From Knoxdaviesia capensis (taxonomy: Eukaryota > Ascomycota > Sordariomycetes > Microascales > Gondwanamycetaceae): a stretch of DNA of 64,000 bases. Where the stretch lies: contig LNGK01000006.1 in assembly GCA_001510575.1 (NCBI GenBank), positions 367,565 through 431,564 on the forward strand. Reading direction: 5' to 3'. Each line of letters begins with the position of its first letter. Positions within the stretch are counted from its first letter, which is position 1. Of this stretch, positions 1 through 10,728 are shown piece by piece. Under the pieces are notes generated by a model. The model saw nothing but the letters and a program-made list of their open reading frames with translations. It searched no databases and had not been told where the DNA came from. A program made the translations under genes and the position numbers.

Positions 1-1762
1 GGGGGGGGCGGGGAAAGATAGTCATCATCCCGGAGACGGAGTAAGATGTGAGTCAGGGTGGGAGGACGTGGGATTTGCTCCTGGTACTCCTGTTATGTAC
101 TGTATAGGGCAACACACAGGGCACACACCAGAACCAGAGAAGGGAGTGATAGGGGACCACCAAGGCATTTTCAGCTTGCAACGAGCAGCATACTGTAGTT
201 ACATTCGCCTGGCGGTGAGCAGAACAGAACAGAGGAAGAAAGGACAATATACGAAGTCTTCTCTTTCTCCGGGATACCTGAAGGGACAGGTCTAGGCGGG
301 GAACGACCGAGCCGGAGAAACTCAAAAAGCGGTGGTCTGTGGTGATAAAACTTTGGAGGTGGCTGTTGTGACCGAGATCCATGCAAAAAAAAAAGAAAAA
401 GAAGAAGAAAGAACCAGCCGCCAGTAGAAACATCAGGAATAAGTACATACGGCCAGTTGCCTGAAATTGGGTCGTTGGTGTGAGTGGACTCTGCTCGTTA
501 GGCATCAACGACACACACACAGACACCCGGCGGCTGATATGTCGATTCCGGGACAGTCGTCGTTGGGCGACGACGGGCTGGCAAAGAACCATCTGTCAGA
601 GTCAGCGAAGGAAACCCCAGACCGGTCGCCGCGAGAAGTCTGCAGTGTTTGGAGCCAATGCAATGTATATGCACGAGCCTAGACAGAGAAAGCCACGCGA
701 GATAGCAAACGAAAAAAAAAGAAAAGTAAACAAAACAGCACACGAACAACAAAAAAAGGGAACATCGCCCGCTGCCCGCCCAATCACCGTCTGTGCGGGC
801 TCGATCGCGGAGGACCGACTTAGCTCTTCGGCGAGTAATATCCCCGCGTGATAGCACACTTACGTCGGCGCCTTGGAGGCTCTGTTCCCCCATGGGCTGA
901 GTCCCCCCTTTCCTCCCGGATTGGATCATTGGGTGCCAACTTACAATCTCCGGCGCCGGATTTTCGGGTTGTCGTGATACCCAAGGCACACATGTGTGCA
1001 CCCGTGACAGGCGGTTTGGGCTCAGAGGAAACCCAGTGTGGTTGGGCTGGGCTGGGCTGGTCAAAGGCACCCCGATGCCCATTGTTCTTTTGCACCCCCT
1101 TGGCCGAGAAAGTTTTAGAATTTAAGTTTAATAATAATAATAATAATAATAATAATAGGAAGAGTAATACTTTATCACCCAACAGAAAACAGAACCCCAA
1201 GAGCCCGGGTACTTTCGTTGCCTGTTAGGTCGCTATGGTTTTTTGTCTCTCGCCGGCTGTTGTCGAGAGTTCCGGCGGGGGACCCACATCCTTCGGCGTG
1301 GAATTTGCACACACCGAAAAGCCTAGCCGACCCCACCATGCGCCGGTTCGGGTTCCGGGCGGTTCTTTCCTGATGTGGAGGGAGGCACATGTCCAGTTGA
1401 ACCGTGCAGGAAGGAAGGAAGCCGGGGAAGGAGCGACACACTCGCAACGCAGCCCCTTATCAGTTGCTATCTAAATCACGGGGAAGTTCGGGTTGTTTCC
1501 ATTCGGCGCCAATGGGGCAGTTTTTGTATTAGGTAAATGCATTGTACTTGTACTGTACTTTCTAGATCTTGAAGATGTGACTGACTGGCTGGCTCTCCTT
1601 CGTTTCTCCCCACATCGCAAACAAAAAGACACGACAACGTTTCAGGGTATTACTCTGGCAAAACAAGATATCACACTGGAATGAACAGATACGGGGCCTG
1701 AATTAACAGAATCGGGGCACGTCAACCCCCCACAGCAGAAAAGAACGCCCGAGAACTTCCGT

Positions 1763-1763
<1 letters not shown>
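1..1763. other. Non-coding stretch at the left edge
   Basis: I see no supportable gene here. The open frames on both strands are short, overlap one another, start at random positions and are full of homopolymer translations (for example a run of Phe read from an A-rich tract near 385-415). It holds a TAA microsatellite and is presumably 3'-flanking DNA of the minus-strand gene to the right plus flank of something left of the window. Confidence 0.5.
1128..1156. repeat. (TAA)n microsatellite
   Basis: About nine perfect copies of a TAA trinucleotide, intergenic. Confidence 0.9.

Positions 1764-1764
<1 letters not shown>

Positions 1765-1806
<42 letters not shown>
1765..1806. repeat. (CA)n microsatellite
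   Basis: About 21 uninterrupted CA dinucleotides. It ends 22 bp outside the stop codon of the minus-strand membrane-protein gene, so it probably lies in that gene's 3' UTR (read as GT repeats in the mRNA). Confidence 0.9.
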
Positions 1807-1808
<2 letters not shown>

Positions 1809-1827
1809 CTCTCTCTCACCCACCCAC

Positions 1828-3636
1828 TCAGCTCCGCGAACTCGATGCAACCGCAGGTTCCGGAACATCCCGCGACAACGGGGATGACGCCGCGGCCGCA
1901 GCCACTGGCGGCTGCTGCGCGGGCAGCGCGCCCGACGCCACCGCCGGGCCGCCGAAGCCCGGGTGGCGCGCCATGTCCTCCTCGGAGAGCGCCGGCATCA
2001 CCTCGACGGTGGGCGGCATGCTGCGGCGCGGTTTGCGCGGCGGCGCGGCGGCGGACGACATCACAGCGGTGGCGGGCATGGTCGCCAGCGTGCCCGACGC
2101 CGAGATGGCCATCAGCGGCCGGCCGTGCGCGTCGACGTAGATCGGCATCAAGGTCGGCGGCGGCGGCAGGTTGTGCGAGGCCGTGTGCGGCACCGGCACG
2201 GCGTAGTACACGTAGCCGCCGCTGCCGGGCCCGGTGGGCGGGATGTGCGGCACAGCCGAGCCCGCGGCCGCGGGGCCGTCGAAGCTGTTGCTGTTGCTGT
2301 CGCTGTCGTTGTCGGCGAGCTTTCGGTCGGCGCGCGCGTGCGGCGACTCCGGCTCGTCGCCGAGCAGCGCCACGGGGTACGTGTAGCAGAAGGCCCAGCG
2401 CATCCACGCTTTCAAGCGCGCGCCGGCGGGCATGGCCGCCCACTTCTCGCGCAGCGCGGGCTGGTCGGCCTCGGGGCGGGCGCGCGACACTCGCGTGAAC
2501 AGCACGACCCACACACACAGCACGATCCATGCCACGGTGCCGACGCGCAGGGCGCGCTTGCCGTGCATCAGGCGGTGGAACCAGAAGAAGCTCTCGGCCA
2601 GCCCGAGCACCAGCAGGGTCGGCAGCGCGGCGGCGATGGCCACGAGGTACAGCGAGACGCGCGAGCACTCGGCGTTGCTGTCGCACTTGAAGCTCAGCCA
2701 GAAGGCGGCGTACACGGACCTGCCGCCAAAATACGACGGCACGTACGGCTCGTCGTCGTCGTCGTCGTCGTCGTTGCCGCTTGCGGGGCCACGCGTGTTG
2801 GTCGGGAAAGCCGTCCGGGTGGCCGTGGTTGTTGCGATGGGGAAGCCGGTCATCGAGGTGCGGGTGTGGGTGGTGGCCGGGGCGGTGTCGGTGATCGTGA
2901 TGTACTCGGTGCCGTACGGTATGTACAGCAGTCCGGAAGGGAAGCTTGCGCACGCCTGCACCAGGCTGTAGTGGTCAATCAGGGTGGGATTGAGCTCCAG
3001 CCAGCGCGGGGGCATGCTGATGGGGTCGATAATGGAGATGGAGATGTAGTCGACGAACACGTACACAGAGCTGCTGAACATCAGCGACGACACCGACGTC
3101 GTCAGCACCGACAGCATGTGCTTCACGCCGCTGGGCAGCGATACCGACACCAGCATGGTGAGGTCCTCGGCGTTGGGACAGCTGGTGGGCATCGGCAGCA
3201 CATACGGCGTGACCACCATGTGCTCGACCGACACCACGGTGGTGCGGGTGCCGATCACGTGCGAGGTGTACGTCTCGCCGTCGCCGTCCGGGCTGTCGTA
3301 GTCGGCGTCGTAGAACTGGCTGGCGTCGAGCACGTCCTCGTCCCACACGAGCGTCACCTCGACGTACGTGACGTCCCTGGGCGAGTATACGAACGTCGAC
3401 ACGCTGACCGTCTCGGCAGCGGCCGGCGGCTGCAGCGTCGGCTGTAGCACCATGGTGGCGTCGACGGTGTAGGTGGTGCCGCGCAGCACGTCGGTGTACA
3501 CCGACTGGGCGTCATACATCGTCACCGTCCAGAAGGTGGCCGAGGCGGGCGTGACCAGGAGGCTGAGGGCGAGCACGAGCCGGAGGACCATGGCGGCCGC
3601 CCACGCGGGGGAGCCGAGCGAGCGGAGGAGGGACAT
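1828..3636 (-). CDS. Secreted-pathway membrane protein, function unknown
   Basis: Single open exon of 602 codons from an ATG at 3636; a second ATG 45 nt downstream (3591) begins an equally good signal peptide (MVLRLVLALSLLVTPASA), so the true start may be either. Seen: signal peptide, a roughly 260-residue Thr/Ser/Val-rich presumably extracellular region, a seven-residue Asp tract (about residues 289-295, from a GTC-type triplet repeat), two hydrophobic segments (about 327-351 and 363-382) separated by a short basic loop, then a Pro/Ala-rich low-complexity tail. I do not recognise a catalytic family. The layout (luminal domain, membrane hairpin, disordered tail) suggests a plasma-membrane or endomembrane protein, but that is inference. 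Strong C/G third-position bias on this strand supports it over the long opposite-strand frames. A hidden intron cannot be excluded. Confidence 0.75.
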   Translation of the reverse strand: MSLLRSLGSPAWAAAMVLRLVLALSLLVTPASATFWTVTMYDAQSVYTDVLRGTTYTVDATMVLQPTLQPPAAAETVSVSTFVYSPRDVTYVEVTLVWDEDVLDASQFYDADYDSPDGDGETYTSHVIGTRTTVVSVEHMVVTPYVLPMPTSCPNAEDLTMLVSVSLPSGVKHMLSVLTTSVSSLMFSSSVYVFVDYISISIIDPISMPPRWLELNPTLIDHYSLVQACASFPSGLLYIPYGTEYITITDTAPATTHTRTSMTGFPIATTTATRTAFPTNTRGPASGNDDDDDDDEPYVPSYFGGRSVYAAFWLSFKCDSNAECSRVSLYLVAIAAALPTLLVLGLAESFFWFHRLMHGKRALRVGTVAWIVLCVWVVLFTRVSRARPEADQPALREKWAAMPAGARLKAWMRWAFCYTYPVALLGDEPESPHARADRKLADNDSDSNSNSFDGPAAAGSAVPHIPPTGPGSGGYVYYAVPVPHTASHNLPPPPTLMPIYVDAHGRPLMAISASGTLATMPATAVMSSAAAPPRKPRRSMPPTVEVMPALSEEDMARHPGFGGPAVASGALPAQQPPVAAAAASSPLSRDVPEPAVASSSRS

Positions 3637-4591
3637 TATACAGTGTATGTATATAGCGAAGGAATATTTGTGAAGATGATATGATATATTGGATATGAAG
3701 AATGAATGAGCGTCGGGAAGCAAGCTGGAAACGAATGCTGGCGATATTGATTCTCAAAACAAAACGAAAGGCTACCGAGCGAGACCTCGATACAGAGAGA
3801 TTTGGTGGTATTCCAGGAGTCACAGCGTCATGGCCATCTGTGCGGTTCTTGCTGTGCTGTCCATACGCGTCTCACCTTCAGGCGACATGGTGATGTTGCG
3901 GTGAGGAAGGACGAGGAGTGAAGAGGAGAGGTCGTGATGGTTGAAATAGGTAACGAACACACACTCAAAAGAAGAGAGGATAGAAAGGAAGAGAAACAAA
4001 CCCGGCAGAAGAAACTATCACGAGTCTTTCTTTCGCCTGGCCTGTGCACAGACCCGTCAGCCCAAAAATAGGAGGTCAACCCAGTCAAGATTTTGCCTCT
4101 CCTGGGTGTCTTTTCGTGGTCTGCGTCCAGGGGTCGCCACCCCCCCGATGCGACGCTGATGCAAAGTACCGTTCCGCGGGGCCGCCCTGCACAACAGTAC
4201 TTGCGAATCCTGCAGTCCGCGTCTAATCTTATCCGTGACAAGCACAGCCAGGCATTACCGGACACAAAACAACAGGCAGAAATGTGACATGACAGACAAG
4301 CAGGAAGATTGCCCGTCCCAAAAAAAACTCTGTCCTCACATACACGCGAGGTAAGTTTGCCCGTAAAGCCGGCTTCACAGGCCACAGCGGCCAAGAAGCG
4401 GCAAATAACACACTCCTGACATCGTATTACATGCATTCACCACTCCTTCACATAGGAAGCACATAACCATGAATGCAGGCTGAAATCCGCTTCATGCAAC
4501 ACTGTTCATCACTCGTAACTGCTTTTGCTTTTCCAACCACACTACCACCAAGAAGAAAACAAGAAAAGAAAAACAAAAGTCCCCCGGAACC
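3637..4591. other. Intergenic, upstream of the membrane-protein gene
   Basis: Contains the 5' flank of the minus-strand gene to the left and the 3' flank of the phosphatidate phosphatase gene to the right. No coding signal or clear element seen. Confidence 0.5.
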
Positions 4592-6979
4592 CTACCGCCG
4601 CCGCATCTCCCGCTTCGCCATCTCCACACACGCCTCCATCACATCCTCCCCGCGCCGCCACGTATACACCATCACCCCCAGCGGCGCCAGCACATCGCGC
4701 GCCAGTACCAGCCGCCGCTGCCACACGTCCACCCGCTTATCGACAACCGGGGGTGTCCCGCTGCCTGCTCCGGTGCTGGCCGCCGTGGGCACGCTGCTCG
4801 TCAACGCAGACGGCATGCTGGGCCGCCGGCCGAGCGCACTGAGCCCTGCTGCTGCGGAACTGGCGGATGACATTCCCGGCGCCGTGGGCCGGCTAGCAAG
4901 GGGTCGCACGGGCGATGAAGGAACCGTTGGGGAGATTGGCGCTGAGAGCCCCGCGGCACTGCGACGCGGTGGCGGTGGTGCGGGCGGCGGGCCTCGGCTG
5001 CCGATTGGCCGATCACTATCCGCGGCGCTGTTCCCGCGTCGGCGGGAGGAGTGCGAGCCGGCCGGTGGCGGCGGTGTATATGACGAGAGTCCGGGCGAGG
5101 ATGTGCGCGACAGGTTGCTATCGGGCGTAGAGGAGGCGAGGGGCGAAATGTCGCCGCCGCGTAGAAGAGCGGGTTTCGACGGTTTGGGGGGTGGTGCTTT
5201 ACGTCCACCGGGGGCCGGGGTGGGAACTGGATCGGAGAGGTCAATTAGGTCGCCCATCGGCGGCTTTATTGACCGGGACATCGGTCGCGGCGCAGCAATA
5301 TCCGGAGCTGCTGAACTCGGTCGTGCACGCGGCGGCAGGCTGGGTCGCTGCTCGGACATGCTGTCATTGGTAGGGTATCGCTGTGGAGGAGGCTTCCCCG
5401 ACTCCGGCACTGGCGTAGTGATGTCCCGGATGAAGATGGCAATAATGTTATGCGGGTACATCGTCGCCAGCTCAGTATACGCCTCGAGGTCCGCCTCGCC
5501 CGAGTCGCCCACCAGCAAGAACCGCCGCTCGGGAAAGTCACACAGCAGCCGGTGCAACGTGACCTTCTTGCGCTCAGCCACCGGCTCCAGCAGCCCCTGC
5601 AGCATGCCGGAATACTGCCGCAGGTGGATCGACCCTGGTGGGAAGTTCGACGCCGCCAGGAACTGCGTGAGGATCGGGAACACCTGCCAGGGCCCGTTGG
5701 AGCAGTAGTGCACGCTGACTCCCAACGCATAGAGCGCGTTGTACCAGTCGCTGACGCCGTCGACGGCCTGGCCGGCCAGCTCGCGTACAAAGGTGCTGCG
5801 GAACACCTCGCGTGGCCCGCTGGTAATGTTAGAGACTTTAATCGTGTCGTCGACATCGGTGATGATGCTGACGCCGCTGGGTCCGAGAAATGTCACTTCG
5901 CGTGTAGTAGATAGGGTTTCGTTCCCGATCACTCGGACATGGGTGGGAAGAAATGAAAGCGCGGCCCGGATCCAGAAGTGGCCGTACTCGTTGGTTTGCG
6001 CCGTTCGCGCCTGCGAGTTGTCGTCGTCGTAGAAGATCGCCGTCACCGAGAGGCCGGCGAGTGGTGTGGCCAGAAACGGAGCCAGCCGCACCATCAGCCG
6101 TGCATTGGCCTCGGCCATCTCCGCATCGCTCGTCGTGCTATGAATGCTGTTGGATGACCCCGTCCCGCGTCGTGGTGGTGGAGCTAGCCCTGCTGGGTAT
6201 GAATCCACACTGTTCGTACTGGCAAACGAATCTGGGCGGCCCATGCTATTTAGTCGTTGCTGGCGCATGGCCTTTTCAATTTCCGCAGTCTCGCACTCTA
6301 TGCGTTCCTGTTCGTCTTTAGTATAGTAGTAGTCGTCCGCCGAGTTTCCGCTGCCAGGCCCATCGGCAGACTGTGCTGTTGGGGCTTGGATTCCGCTCAT
6401 CTGCCGGGCAATGCCCACCATGATACGTGTTCGCCGCGGCATTGGCCCGCGCTGGGGCATGTACAGCCAGCCCCGCACATCAACGTCCACAATCGATCGG
6501 TCGTCCTGGTTGCGCTCCCAGTCCTCCCGCCAGTACTCTTCGTCGCGGCCGGAGGTTGCCGGCGTCTCAGCCGGTCCGCCGTACGCCATACTGCCGCCGT
6601 TGGGGTCATTCGCTGCTGCTGCTGCCGCGGCCGCTGCCGCGTGACGCCGGGCTCGTTCGCTGTGGTCATGCTTCTTCGCGTACGTCGGGTACAGCATCAT
6701 CTGCTCCGTGCCGTGCGGGGTGACCACGGCATCCGGAAATGCGCCGGGCATATCGGCATGGTCAATCCCGTCGTCAAACGCCTTGCTGAGCGCATACGAC
6801 TCCCGGATATCGCCGACGGCAGACGCGCCGGCCCGGTATACACTGCCGGCGAGCGAGGCAATCTTGGAGCGCCGATACCCGCGGGCCCCGGGGTTGACAT
6901 TGTTTGGGTCCGCGCTGTCATCACTGCTTCCGGCACCGCCTCCGCCGACATTGCGGAAAGCTGAGCGGAAGCCGGACAT
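4592..6979 (-). CDS. app1: App1-type phosphatidate phosphatase (DUF2183)
   Basis: 795-residue intronless frame. The catalytic part resembles yeast App1, a Mg-dependent phosphatidate phosphatase that makes diacylglycerol at cortical actin patches and endocytic sites. Seen: the haloacid-dehalogenase-like signature DVDDT at residues 375-379, CSNGPW near 426-431, and GDSGEADLEAY around 491-501, all in the order expected for the DUF2183 domain. The N-terminal region holds an Ala tract (about 114-123) and a beta-rich domain (about 300-365). The C-terminal 270 residues are Pro/Ser-rich with several PPPPxR-type stretches; in yeast App1 such segments bind SH3 domains of actin-patch proteins (family knowledge). 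The extreme C-terminus regains helical character (WQRRLVLARDVLAPLGV). The ATG at 6979 is the first in frame. High confidence in the family, less in the cellular site. Confidence 0.9.
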   Translation of the reverse strand: MSGFRSAFRNVGGGGAGSSDDSADPNNVNPGARGYRRSKIASLAGSVYRAGASAVGDIRESYALSKAFDDGIDHADMPGAFPDAVVTPHGTEQMMLYPTYAKKHDHSERARRHAAAAAAAAAANDPNGGSMAYGGPAETPATSGRDEEYWREDWERNQDDRSIVDVDVRGWLYMPQRGPMPRRTRIMVGIARQMSGIQAPTAQSADGPGSGNSADDYYYTKDEQERIECETAEIEKAMRQQRLNSMGRPDSFASTNSVDSYPAGLAPPPRRGTGSSNSIHSTTSDAEMAEANARLMVRLAPFLATPLAGLSVTAIFYDDDNSQARTAQTNEYGHFWIRAALSFLPTHVRVIGNETLSTTREVTFLGPSGVSIITDVDDTIKVSNITSGPREVFRSTFVRELAGQAVDGVSDWYNALYALGVSVHYCSNGPWQVFPILTQFLAASNFPPGSIHLRQYSGMLQGLLEPVAERKKVTLHRLLCDFPERRFLLVGDSGEADLEAYTELATMYPHNIIAIFIRDITTPVPESGKPPPQRYPTNDSMSEQRPSLPPRARPSSAAPDIAAPRPMSRSIKPPMGDLIDLSDPVPTPAPGGRKAPPPKPSKPALLRGGDISPLASSTPDSNLSRTSSPGLSSYTPPPPAGSHSSRRRGNSAADSDRPIGSRGPPPAPPPPRRSAAGLSAPISPTVPSSPVRPLASRPTAPGMSSASSAAAGLSALGRRPSMPSALTSSVPTAASTGAGSGTPPVVDKRVDVWQRRLVLARDVLAPLGVMVYTWRRGEDVMEACVEMAKREMRRR

Positions 6980-7892
6980 AATGCTTTTGTTGGAGGGGGA
7001 AATATGGTATCAAAGAGAGGATGAAAGGAAGAGAAAGTTATGACAGAAGGGACGCGCGTGCTTCGAGTCAGGATTAAACCTTGCCGGATGGTTGGTGACA
7101 CCGGCTGAACGAGTAAGCGAGTGCCGACGTGCTGTCGACTTGGACGGGGCTGCGTATAAGGAAGGAAAAACAGGCAAACGCAAACACAAACAAAAACACA
7201 AGAAAATGCCACAACGTCAGACTGACACCTAGGAAATTTGGTTTGCACGTCGGTGAGATCCCACACCTAAGCAAACAACTTCTTCCCAAGTTCGGAGGCT
7301 CCGGGACACGGGAAAGTTTGTGAGACCGGCGAGGATAACAAAAAACGACATCAGGCGATACGTCCTGCTAACTGCTGCTTCTTCTCTCCTGCCACCATGA
7401 TCAAACAGAGACTCAAAAACTGAACACAGGGTATCACCATGCTAGAAGAACACAAAAGAAACACAGACGCAAAAAGTGGAAAGGAGGAGAAAAGAAAAAA
7501 TGAGGAGATCGTGGTTGAAATAGGGCATAAAATTCAAGAGTCGGGAGTCAGATTCAGAAGGTGACGAAGGTCGGTCGAGCCTGCCGTAATTTTTGTGGAC
7601 GCAGGGCGGGCCATAAGTACTGACACACGGAGTTTGCATATTTCCGAAAATAACCCGGCAGTGACAACTTCAAGCACCGGGCCGGGAGGACAACAGCGAC
7701 GGATTGCTTCAAGTGAAACTCTCTATTTTTCAGACTCTATCACACTTGTTATTCCCTTTTTTGTACGCCACTGCATGCAATGAATCCAACCAAAAACAAA
7801 CGACAAAATTACCACCAATGTGTGCGAGTACAACTGCCAAATCGGCCTGCTCCATGGTCCGGACACTAGTTCCGGTCGGGCCGGCTTGGCTT
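6980..7892. other. Intergenic between app1 and drs1
   Basis: Holds the 5' flank of app1 and the 3' flank of the helicase gene, both minus-strand. A/T-richer than the coding DNA. I see no gene or RNA. Confidence 0.5.
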
Positions 7893-10728
7893 TCAATCTC
7901 TGCCGCCCCTGCCGCCTCGGCCACCTCTACCACCCCGGCCACCTCTGCCACCCCGGCCACCTCTGCCTCCGCTTTCGCCTCTGCTTGAGCTTCCACCCCT
8001 GCCTCCTCTGCCTCCCCGGCCTCCGCTTCCACCTCTGCTTGAGCTGCTGCCTCTGCCGGCGCCACCGCCTCGGCCTCTGCCTCCGCTGCCACGGGACCGT
8101 CCACCACGGCTGTCCCCACGGCTATCACCACGGCTGTCCCCACGGCTATCACCACGGCCCTCCCCACGGCTTTCGCCACGGCCCTCCCCACGGCTTTCGC
8201 CACGGCCGCCCCCACGGCTTTCGCCACCACGGCTGCTGCCGCCCATTCGGACCTTGGTAGTCTTGCTGGCAACCTTGAACCCGCCCGAGCCTGGCTTCTT
8301 GCCCACCGCGGGGCCCTTCTTCTGCATGCTCTTGAGGTTCAGCACGGCGCCCTGGCCCGCGCGCTCAGCAGTTCCCTTCTTCCACGTGCGCGTACCGCCC
8401 TCGGTGCGCTCCGCCCGGGAATCCAGCTTCTTGCGGTCCTTGTTACTCAGCTTGCCGTTGTCGTGCTTCTTCTTCAGCGCGGCGGCGGCCGAGCTGTTGC
8501 CACTTCCGCTGTTCAGCTCGGCGTGGCCGGCAGCCTGGGCGCTCTTCTTGTCGCGGTCGGTTTCGAACCATGTGCGCTTGGGCCGCGACTTGATTTCCGC
8601 GGCGTGCTCGATCAGGTTCTCGCCCTTGCGCAGCTGCATCTCCGTGTTGGCGATCGCCTTCTCCATCTTCTCCTCGCGCATCACCGCAATGATCTCGTCC
8701 TCAAGCTCGTCGATCTGGTCCTGCCACTTGTCGGCCTCGGTGGCTTCGATCACCCGGCTGACAATCTTGGCCCCCTGCGCTTTGCCCTGCTTCACCGCCG
8801 CCTTGACAACCTTGCGGTCAGGCTCGGCAGCGAGTGTGCAGGACACACCGCGACGGCCCGCACGGGCCGTACGACCGACTCTGTGAACGTAGATTTCGAT
8901 GTTTTGGGGGGCTTCGTAGTTGAGAACGGTATCAACGCCCTTGATGTCGAGACCACGGGACGCAAGATCAGTGGCCAACATGTAGGACACTTTGCCGTCT
9001 CGGAACGCTTCGACACTAGCAATACGCTATGTAGTTGGTGATGTGTTAGTAATGGACCGCTATGGACGGCACCAAACTTCGTATTCTTGTTAAACATACC
9101 TGAGCTTGGTTCATGCTACCGTGAAGCTCCGCACAAGACATTCCCAAAAATCCAAAAATGATGCGCGCCCTGTGAGCCTCCTTCTTTTGCCGGAAGAAGA
9201 CAATGGTGCGCTCGTGATACAGGTTCTTGCACAGCCAAACGAGGTATCCCATGCGCTTCTCCTCGCGGCCCGGCCGCAGACGCACAAACTCCTGCACCAG
9301 AGTACCGACGGTCTTGTTCTGGGCGTCAACCATCAGGCGCACCGGCTTGTTCAAGCCGACACGAATGAGACGGTCAACGGACGAAGTCATGGTCGCAGAG
9401 AACAACATGGTCTGTCGAGACTTGGGCAGCGTAGTCAAGATCTCGTTGAGCTCGTCGGCGAAACCATCCTCAAGCATGCGATCAGCCTCGTCAAGAACGA
9501 GAATCTCCACGGCATCGACACCAAAGCTGGCCGAGTTGCGCATGTGGTCGATGAAACGACCGGGGGTGGCAATGATAACATCGGGCCGAAGGCGCAGCTC
9601 AGCCTCCTGTGCCTTCAGGCTCAGACCACCGACCGCGAGGGTGAACTTGATATCCGAAAAGGCCGCCAGTTTCGTAGCAACAGCGTGGCACTGGATGGCC
9701 AGCTCACGGGTCGGGGTCAAGATGACAACACGGCTGGTGGGCACCTTCTTGGGGCGATACAGCAAACGCTCGAGGATCGGGACAACAAAGGCGCCGGTTT
9801 TTCCGGATCCCGTCACGGCACCACCGACAACATCCTTTCCAAGCAGCGCAATGGGGATGGTCTTGGCCTGAATCGGGGTGGGCTTGGTGAAGCCAACTGC
9901 AGACAGTCCGCGCAGAATCGGACGGGACAGAGACATGCCTTGGAACGACGTGGGCAGGTCCTTCTTCTTTCCGGCGACGGCTGGCTCTTCGGGGGCGAAG
10001 AAGTCTTTTCTCCGCGCCTCTTCCTCGGAGTCTTCGTCGGCTTCGCGGTCGTCATCATCGCTGGCCTCGGCATCCTCGGGATGGTCGACGGGGGTAGCCA
10101 CCGAGTCGTTGTCGGATGCAGCGTCATCATCCTCGTCTTCGTCACCGTCTTCGGCAAGCTCCTCGTCGTCTTCATCTTCGCCTTCCTCATCGTCATCATC
10201 TTCTTCCTCAGAGTCAACGTCCATGCCAAAAGCATCGTCCGCAAGAACTCCATCCTCATCGTCGTCAAGGTTGAGGTCAATGGCTTCAGCGCTGTCCCCA
10301 TTGGCGGCGGGAGTATCTGCAGCTGCGGTGCCATTCTCGCCGGTCTTCTTCAAGATACGGCGCTTGATGATAGCATCCAGATCGACACCTCTCTTCTCCA
10401 GGCTGTCCAGAGACTTCTTGGCTCCGTCAAAGCCCCAGCCTGCAAACTCCTCGTCCAGCACGGCCTCGTTGTCTCCGGTGCCAAACTCAAAATCCGAGTC
10501 CAATGCACCGTCATCGTCGTCGTTCTTGCCCCAGATTCCCTCAGAGTCTTGGCCGTCTGTATCTCCACCCTTGGCCTTCGCTTTCTGGGTGGTTTTGGCC
10601 TTCTTCTTGGGCGGTGCGGTCGCAGGCAACTCTGCTTCCACCTCTTCGGCCGGGATCGAGTCGTCGTCGTCGGCAATTGTGAGGACAAAGTCGTCCTCGA
10701 CAGGCCGTTTCCGGGTTTTGGAAGGCAT
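7893..10728 (-). CDS. drs1: DEAD-box RNA helicase Drs1 (DDX27 family)
   Basis: Two exons, 10728-9100 and 9026-7893, joined across a 73-bp intron (9027-9099; GTATGT donor, ACTAAC branch site, TAG acceptor), giving 920 residues. Drs1/DDX27 is a nucleolar ATP-dependent RNA helicase needed for 60S subunit assembly. Seen: acidic, Lys-rich N-terminus (1-250); Q motif GFTKPTPIQ (279-287); Walker A TGSGKT (306-311); PTREL (339-343); DEAD (413-416); SAT (444-446); LASRGLDIKG (564-573); HRVGRTARAG (591-600). The intron falls within the conserved NQAQ/RIASVEAFRDGK segment, which confirms the junction. After the helicase core come a Lys/Glu-rich region typical of Drs1 and an unusually long tail of RGG, RGD and RGE units. 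The tail makes the protein longer than most family members. It could bind RNA or be methylated on arginine (inference). Confidence 0.95.
8099..8230 (-). repeat. 24-bp coding minisatellite in drs1
   Basis: Tandem 24-bp units inside the helicase C-terminal exon, each encoding two copies of a four-residue RGDS/RGES unit. Adjacent units differ at a few positions (gac/gag, agc/agt), so the array is old enough to have diverged but still near-perfect. Confidence 0.85.

Noticed and set aside
498..1082. Minus-strand frame of 194 codons near the left edge
   Set aside because: Overlaps several equally open frames; low-complexity Phe/Cys runs from A-rich DNA; no promoter or bias.
1963..3447. Long plus-strand frame (494 codons) opposite the membrane-protein gene
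   Set aside because: It is rich in Arg/His/Val-Gly typical of the reverse reading of C/G-third-position codons, has no family features, and the minus strand has a signal peptide and membrane segments.
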